From CAADGU01 sp035444285 (GTDB taxonomy: Bacteria; Chloroflexota; Anaerolineae; Promineifilales; Promineifilaceae), in NCBI GenBank assembly GCA_035444285.1, contig DAOMOK010000015.1, positions 1 to 64,000 on the forward strand: 64,000 bases of DNA. The letters are read 5' to 3'. Below the pieces are notes generated by a model that was not told the DNA's origin, did no database searches, and saw only the letters and a program-made list of their open reading frames with translations. Below are positions 59,423 through 64,000 of the stretch, piece by piece; the stretch's first letter is position 1; the number at the start of each line of letters is the position of its first letter. The position numbers and the translations under genes are program-made.

Positions 59423-60622
59423 CTATGTGTAAATCTCGGCCCATTGGGGATAGATTTTGTGCCAGTCATAATAGGATTCCAACGTTTGCCGCCCGGCCAA
59501 CGCCAGTTGACCGGCTCTTTCCGGTTGTTGCAGCAGTTGCAGAGTGGCCTGAGCAAATGCAGCCGCGTCGTCGGCAATGAGAATGTCTTGCCCGTGTGTA
59601 TAAGTAATGCCTTCGGCGCCAATGGTGGTGCTGACTATGGGCAATCCCCATGACCAGCCATCCACAATTTTAACCCGCATCCCGCCACCGGCATGAAGCG
59701 GCACGATAAACACGGCTGTCTCCTGCAAATAAGGCATCACATCCGCCACATACCCCGTTACCTCTACATTGACCAGACCGGGCTGGCTCAATTCGGCCGG
59801 GGGGTTCTTGCCGATTACGGTTAATCTGGCTGTAGGCGCTTCTCGTAGAATGTGCGGCCATACTTCCCGCGCAAACCAGACAATACCGGCGGCATTAGGC
59901 GGCCAATGCAGCCCACCTAAAAAGGTGACGCGGCCGGCACTATCGGCCCGCTTCACCACAGGTTTGGCGTTGGGGTCTACACAAATTGGTATTACCGAAC
60001 CAGTAATTTTGGCGGCGGCGCGGGCGGCCTGAGACACGGCCGTTTTATCTTCGGCTGTCACCCATACCACCTGGTCAAACTGCTGGCAGGTTTCAACCTC
60101 AAACCGGGCCATATGGCGCGATTCCTGCCGTAAGATAAACCGCAGCAGCGGATTGCCCGACTCATCAGCCAATCGCTGCGGCACCAGATAAACCGCATTA
60201 TGCTGATCCAGCACCGTTTTTAATTTGGGGTCAGCCGCTTTGGCCGTCAGGGCATATTGGGCCATCCATAATTGGTCGGCATGAACGGCGTCAAAGTCAT
60301 TTTGGGCTACCAACGTGCGGATAAGGGCGTGCATGTCAGCCACGGTGTCACGCGCGATGAGAAACGGCCGTTGCCGCAGCAAACTCGTGCCCAAATACCA
60401 CATATCTTTGAAGCGTGAACGCCGCATAAGAACCGTGTGGACAGCCTGGCAATACTGGCCTACGTGGTCAATATGCGCCTGTGCATCATTCTCACGCTGG
60501 AAAGCCACCAACGTGACCTCATGCCCCGCCTCTGCCAGGTATTGCAGCACATGATAAATTCTGACCTTTGGCCCGGCGTCAGCCGGATAAGGGATCAATT
60601 GGGATAAAAAGAGTATGCGCAT
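59423..60622 (-). CDS. glycosyltransferase family 4
   Basis: 399 residues, GT-B fold. N-terminal FLSQLIPYPADAGPKVRIYH (acceptor domain start, as in exopolysaccharide-associated GT4 enzymes), RVTFLGGLHWPPNAAGIVWF, VEVTGYVADVMPYLQETAVF and the sugar-nucleotide site AGGGMRVKIVDGWSWGLPIV. It probably adds one sugar to the growing lipid-linked glycan on the cytoplasmic side. ATG at 60622. The next gene begins three bases after its stop, so they are co-translated. Confidence 0.93.
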   Translation of the reverse strand: MRILFLSQLIPYPADAGPKVRIYHVLQYLAEAGHEVTLVAFQRENDAQAHIDHVGQYCQAVHTVLMRRSRFKDMWYLGTSLLRQRPFLIARDTVADMHALIRTLVAQNDFDAVHADQLWMAQYALTAKAADPKLKTVLDQHNAVYLVPQRLADESGNPLLRFILRQESRHMARFEVETCQQFDQVVWVTAEDKTAVSQAARAAAKITGSVIPICVDPNAKPVVKRADSAGRVTFLGGLHWPPNAAGIVWFAREVWPHILREAPTARLTVIGKNPPAELSQPGLVNVEVTGYVADVMPYLQETAVFIVPLHAGGGMRVKIVDGWSWGLPIVSTTIGAEGITYTHGQDILIADDAAAFAQATLQLLQQPERAGQLALAGRQTLESYYDWHKIYPQWAEIYT

Positions 60623-60730
60623 TGTCCAGGTCTACAACTATCAGGGTAATTTCGTGCAAGAAAGAAGGGTTGGCTTGCACGGCATAACCTTCGCAAGCCA
60701 ACCCTACAAATTCAATTAAGAACTGATGGC

Positions 60731-60764
60731 AGACCCTACGGGTTTCAGAAAACCCTTAGGGTCT
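60731..60764. repeat. AGACCCTACGGGTTT hairpin that supplies the rfbG stop codon
   Basis: AGACCCTACGGGTTT and AAACCCTTAGGGTCT pair around a TCAG-like loop. The last codons of rfbG (AGA CCC TAA) run through the right arm, so its stop at 60756-60758 is repeat-derived, as in gmhA. Confidence 0.86.
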
Positions 60765-61868
60765 GGCCCACGCAAGTTCCAGTTCTTTGGCCCGATTCAC
60801 ATACGCACCAATATGCTGACGGCATGTTTCGTACATGTCTTCTTTTGCCTGGTAAGCTCTGAACCAGGTTGTTATTTCGGCGGCGGCTTCTGGCAGTGTG
60901 TAAACCGGTCGCCAGTGCAAATACCGGGCCGCTTTTTCACAGTTCAGGCGCAAATAATGCGTTTCCACCTGGGCCAGGTTGGGATGCGTATGTTCCCACT
61001 CTCCCTCACCCCAATGGCAGATTAGCTCTTCTACCAGTTGGCGCGTGGAAACGCCGGTCTGGTCTAGTGGGCCAAAATTCCAGGCTTCGGCGAAGGGCGC
61101 TCCTTCTTGCAACAACTTCGCGCCCAACAACAGGTAGCCGCTCAATGGTTCCAACACGTGCTGCCACGGCCGTACACTGGCCGGATTGCGAATAGGTACC
61201 GTCTCCCCCGCTAACAGCGCCTTCATACAGTCCGGCACCAGGCGATACGCCGCAAAGTCGCCGCCGCCAATCACATTACCCGCTCTGGCCGAAGCAATGG
61301 CGACCTGATGGTCTGGATATTTATCGGGTGGGAAATAGATACGGCGGTATGACTGAATGGCTAATTCCGCCATCGCTTTGCTGGCGCCATATGGCTCAAA
61401 ACCACCCAATTCATCATTTTCCCGGTAGCCCCACAGCCACTCCTTATCGGCATACACTTTATCCGTCGTAATGCAGACAACGGCTCTCACAGATGAAGTC
61501 GTCCGCACCGCTTCCAACAAATTAACCGTACCGGCGGCATTCACATCAAACGTCAATTTTGGTTCGCTGACGGAACGTAACACAATGGGTTGCGCTGCCA
61601 GGTGGAAAACGACCGTTGGCTGATGCGTTTCAATGGCGGCGCGTAAGGCGGCATAATCGGCCAGATCACCGCGCACATCGGTCACATGATGGTGTAAACC
61701 GGCAAGTTCAAAATGACTGGGGGTAGTGGGCGGTTGCGCCAGGCTGTAACCCACGACGTTGGCGCCCATTTCCAAAAGCCAGGTTGTCAACCAGGAACCT
61801 TTGAATCCGGTGTGCCCCGTCACCAGGACGGTCTGGCCGTTGTAGGTATTAAAAAAAAGGTTTCTCAT
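60756..61868 (-). CDS. rfbG: CDP-glucose 4,6-dehydratase
   Basis: 370 residues from the ATG at 61868, with GCAGGAG about 11 bases upstream (a frame to 61901 has no ribosome site). The Rossmann motif VLVTGHTGFKGSWLTTWLL and active-site ITTDKVYADKEW, YGASKAMAELA (Tyr-Lys pair) and GNVIGGGDFAAYRLVPDC are diagnostic for RfbG rather than RmlB. It forms CDP-4-keto-6-deoxyglucose, the entry to 3,6-dideoxy- or branched sugars. The usual partner RfbF is not in the window. The product goes to the glycan built by the adjacent transferases. Confidence 0.94.
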   Translation of the reverse strand: MRNLFFNTYNGQTVLVTGHTGFKGSWLTTWLLEMGANVVGYSLAQPPTTPSHFELAGLHHHVTDVRGDLADYAALRAAIETHQPTVVFHLAAQPIVLRSVSEPKLTFDVNAAGTVNLLEAVRTTSSVRAVVCITTDKVYADKEWLWGYRENDELGGFEPYGASKAMAELAIQSYRRIYFPPDKYPDHQVAIASARAGNVIGGGDFAAYRLVPDCMKALLAGETVPIRNPASVRPWQHVLEPLSGYLLLGAKLLQEGAPFAEAWNFGPLDQTGVSTRQLVEELICHWGEGEWEHTHPNLAQVETHYLRLNCEKAARYLHWRPVYTLPEAAAEITTWFRAYQAKEDMYETCRQHIGAYVNRAKELELAWARP

Positions 61869-61981
61869 GAACAAATCTACTCCTGCAATAGTTGGAATCA
61901 TCTTGCGTCCGCGTAATAATAACGCTATTGCCGGAGTCGGTCACGAGAAACCTGAAAACCTGCCGCCAAATCAGCGGGCTG

Positions 61982-62812
61982 CTAATGTACTGTTTTTAGC
62001 CGCCGCCGGGAATGTCTTAAGAACACGGCCGTAGTCCCCAACATGAACACTCCCGCCGCCACAAAGGGCACGGCCGTCACCCCACCAGATTGCACGGTAA
62101 GCGATTGAAAGGATACGGCCGTTGGTGAAGCTGGTGTAAAACTAATATCATGCAAAGCAATGCCACCACCAAGTGGATTGTTCGATCCCGGCCCTGGCCT
62201 ATACACGATAATGATTTGATTAACAGCAGAGCCAAAACTCACCGCAACATTCCCCCCATCCTGGTCATTATCAATCAGACCATTTATTGCTGTGGCCACA
62301 TTGCCTGTAACGCTCACATTAGACGGGTTTGTAGCCGTTAAAGTTGGCGTTACAAGCCCACTAACGCCATTTAATCCTGATACCACGATTTGATCTATTA
62401 AAACATTACCAAAACCATCATCAAAAGCATCAATATCCATCAACGTAAAAGACACGCTGATAGCATGATGGGGAGAAAGAGAGATTGTCAAGGTTATCAA
62501 CTCACTTGTATCCACGAAATCTGCACCAATAAAAAGTGTCGGTTCGCCTGCGCCACCCGTAATAGTATTATTTGTATTTGGTGAAGCAGGTAGATCTAAA
62601 AACCTGGAAGTGTCCCCCGAAAATACAAAGTTGAAATTTGTGTCAGGGCTGCCAACGGGAAAGTAAGATTGGGTGATAACTCTGGGAGGGAACGGCCAGG
62701 GATTAGTCTGCCAGTCAAAGAGACTTGGTGCAGCAAATACTGAGCCAACCAGTAAAATGAACAGCGCCAATGGGCCCATTATTATCAAAATAATACGATG
62801 CAATTTTTCCAT
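61982..62812 (-). CDS. exported protein with C-terminal membrane anchor
   Basis: 276 residues from the ATG at 62812, with GGAGGTGGAG upstream. A signal peptide (IILIIMGPLALFILLVGSVF, cut after AA) is followed by a beta-rich domain rich in Gly/Asn/Thr (VVSGLNGVSGLVTPTLTATN). The tail reads SPTAVSFQSLTVQ, a membrane helix (VPFVAAGVFMLGTTAVFL) and RHSRRRLKTVH, the same plan as the protein at 52471. The domain resembles CHU_C/choice-of-anchor surface modules; function unknown. It lies upstream of rfbG on the same strand. Confidence 0.8.
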   Translation of the reverse strand: MEKLHRIILIIMGPLALFILLVGSVFAAPSLFDWQTNPWPFPPRVITQSYFPVGSPDTNFNFVFSGDTSRFLDLPASPNTNNTITGGAGEPTLFIGADFVDTSELITLTISLSPHHAISVSFTLMDIDAFDDGFGNVLIDQIVVSGLNGVSGLVTPTLTATNPSNVSVTGNVATAINGLIDNDQDGGNVAVSFGSAVNQIIIVYRPGPGSNNPLGGGIALHDISFTPASPTAVSFQSLTVQSGGVTAVPFVAAGVFMLGTTAVFLRHSRRRLKTVH

Positions 62813-62848
62813 TACTCCACCTCCAATGCTCATGCTAAAAACTCGCCT

Positions 62849-62903
62849 GGTTGGTAGTAACGGCTTTAACAGGCTTTTACTGCTGCAGTGGTTACTACCA
62901 ACC
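62849..62903. repeat. GGTTGGTAGTAAC inverted repeat
   Basis: GGTTGGTAGTAAC and GTTACTACCAACC (13 bp, perfect) flank 29 bp that hold CTGCAG. It lies in the 247-bp gap upstream of the anchored protein gene, in which I see no coding sequence. Confidence 0.8.
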
Positions 62904-63059
62904 TGTTATCTATTTTCAGAAAGAGTATCATAACTGAACCAAGGGCACAAGCCTGCACATTCAGGACTTCTTGGAGTCTGGCGTACCCCGTGATGCATGA
63001 TGTAACATGCTTTCCCACACGCCACCCGGCAGTGATGATAAATGTCAACACACCATGAT

Positions 63060-64000
63060 TTAGTGACAGATAACCACCGGTAAAAACATGAAGTATCTGG
63101 CCTGCGGCGGCTCGGTGGGTGTGCTGGTTGCCGTGGCGGTGGCGGTTGGGGTCGCCGTCGCATCATCACAAGGGGAACTGGTTGGCGTTGTCGTTGGCGT
63201 TGGTGTATGAATTGGCGTCTTGCTCGGCGTTGGCGTGGCCGTTAATGTGCCGGTAGCCGTAGGTGTATGGGGTAGTGTGCCCGTGGGTGTGTTGGTTGCC
63301 GTTCCCGTGGTTGTGGCGGTGAGGCTGGGTGTGCCCGTTGGTGTGTTAGTGGCTGTTTGGGTAGCCGTCGGCGTGGGGCTGAGTGTGCCCGTTGGTGTGT
63401 TGGTGGCTGTTGCTGTGGCCGTCGGCGTGGGCAGGAGGGCATAGATATAGATTACAGCGTCGCCACTAAAAGGAGCGGTAAAACTGCGCGTCGCCCCCCC
63501 CATCACCGGTGCGCCTGTTACTGTCGCCCCGGTAGCCGGATTGAGCCATTCCACCAATAGTTCGCCACTGGCAGCCGATAGATTCACCTGAACCGTACCT
63601 CCCTGCGGCAAATAAACCAGATATTCCGCGCCACTTGCCACCGCATTGGCCAGGCAATAACCAGTACTTGCCAGGTCATTTCTGGGGATCATCGCTGCCA
63701 GGTTCATCCGCTCCGCATAATTCAGGATATACCCCATATTCTGGCGTAAACTGACCCACTCCGGGTTATTGGGATTACACGGAGAGGGCGGCCAGACCGG
63801 TGAGCAGTCATATGGGTCCATGAAAATCATGTGCAGCCCGCGCACAAAACTCTTCCAGGCCCATTGCCGGTTCCCACCAATCCCCCACAAATGATCTGTA
63901 TCCGAAATAATCACTTTTGCCCCGGTCGCTGCCGGAGGATTATCCATATAGCCACCATCTGCATTCGGCGCTATCCAATCAGCCGGGCTGGCAAACAGTT
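63060..64000 (-). CDS. C-terminal part of a secreted glycoside hydrolase-like (apiosidase-like/DUF4038) protein, 5' end outside the window
   Basis: The frame is open to the window edge and reads LFASPADWIAPNADGGY before the internal Met at 63947, so the gene extends beyond 64000. Visible are the end of an apiosidase-like barrel (VIISDTDHLWGIGGNRQWAW, RGLHMIFMDPYDCSP), a collagen-binding-like beta domain (AEYLVYLPQGGTVQVNLSAA) and a Thr-Pro linker of about 110 residues from imperfect 8-10 residue units (TATNTPTGT). The tail is ARYFMFLPVVICH. The enzyme family is inferred. The linker DNA is a degenerate minisatellite (63130-63430), prone to length change. Confidence 0.75.
   Translation of the reverse strand, partial: LFASPADWIAPNADGGYMDNPPAATGAKVIISDTDHLWGIGGNRQWAWKSFVRGLHMIFMDPYDCSPVWPPSPCNPNNPEWVSLRQNMGYILNYAERMNLAAMIPRNDLASTGYCLANAVASGAEYLVYLPQGGTVQVNLSAASGELLVEWLNPATGATVTGAPVMGGATRSFTAPFSGDAVIYIYALLPTPTATATATNTPTGTLSPTPTATQTATNTPTGTPSLTATTTGTATNTPTGTLPHTPTATGTLTATPTPSKTPIHTPTPTTTPTSSPCDDATATPTATATATSTPTEPPQARYFMFLPVVICH

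Noticed and set aside
63060..63442. CRISPR-like array suspected in the repeated region
   Set aside because: Units are short, variable and encode a Thr-Pro linker in frame; there are no unique spacers and no cas genes.
1..64000. tRNA, rRNA or riboswitch genes
   Set aside because: I found no cloverleaf-like sequence ending in CCA-type acceptor pairing, no ribosomal RNA signature and no known riboswitch core in the gaps; a covariance-model scan would settle this.

Overview
The window is about 64 kb of contiguous, gene-dense bacterial chromosome, mostly coding on the minus strand. It most likely comes from a Chloroflexota organism of the Anaerolineae type (inference). The hints are GAF/HAMP sensors next to ParA-like ATPases, secreted proteins with Thr-Pro linkers and short hydrophobic YLP-type tails, lipoprotein sugar-binding proteins, and a polysaccharide locus without lipopolysaccharide genes. 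The most striking sequence-wide feature is the palindrome ACGGCCGT. I counted about 115 exact copies by eye, roughly one per 550 bp, against one or two expected by chance, so it behaves like a highly iterated palindrome.

Layout. 1-10.0 kb is a hemicellulose (xylo-oligosaccharide) utilisation locus: GH43, GH3 and GH8 enzymes, a three-gene sugar ABC importer and a LacI repressor with three matching operators and a clear promoter. 10.0-16.0 kb is a one-direction run of a peptide-type binding lipoprotein, a HAMP-GAF membrane sensor and two paralogous ParA/MinD-like ATPases, with a HicA-like toxin pair lying between the two ATPases. 16-26.9 kb holds a methyltransferase, two acetyltransferases, a 1247-residue transporter-HEAT-cyclic-nucleotide-binding fusion, a K+ channel with two RCK units, a MoeA fusion and a metallo-beta-lactamase-fold hydrolase. 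27.2-31.0 kb is one giant secreted beta-propeller-like protein. 31.0-33.8 kb is a small defence and addiction island: HigA with a truncated HigB, VapB-like with a nonsense-interrupted VapC, and a Shedu anti-phage nuclease, with three direct repeats around and beside it. 33.9-44.5 kb is a complete chemosensory operon (two CheW, CheR, MCP, CheA-REC, CheB, a single receiver, an RsbT-like kinase, a GAF protein) without flagellar genes. 45-54.8 kb is mixed: a UbiB-like kinase, an NTF2-like protein, a thioesterase pseudogene, an epimerase, TetR, DinB, a two-component pair and an anchored surface protein. 54.9-64 kb is an exopolysaccharide or glycan locus with heptose (GmhA, HddA) and CDP-sugar (RfbG) steps, two glycosyltransferases, a polyprenyl sugar-phosphate transferase and two exported proteins.

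Intergenic gaps are filled with several families of palindromes and short tandem words. In several cases the repeat itself supplies the stop codon of the neighbouring gene, and in three genes repeat-like sequence lies in frame inside the coding region.
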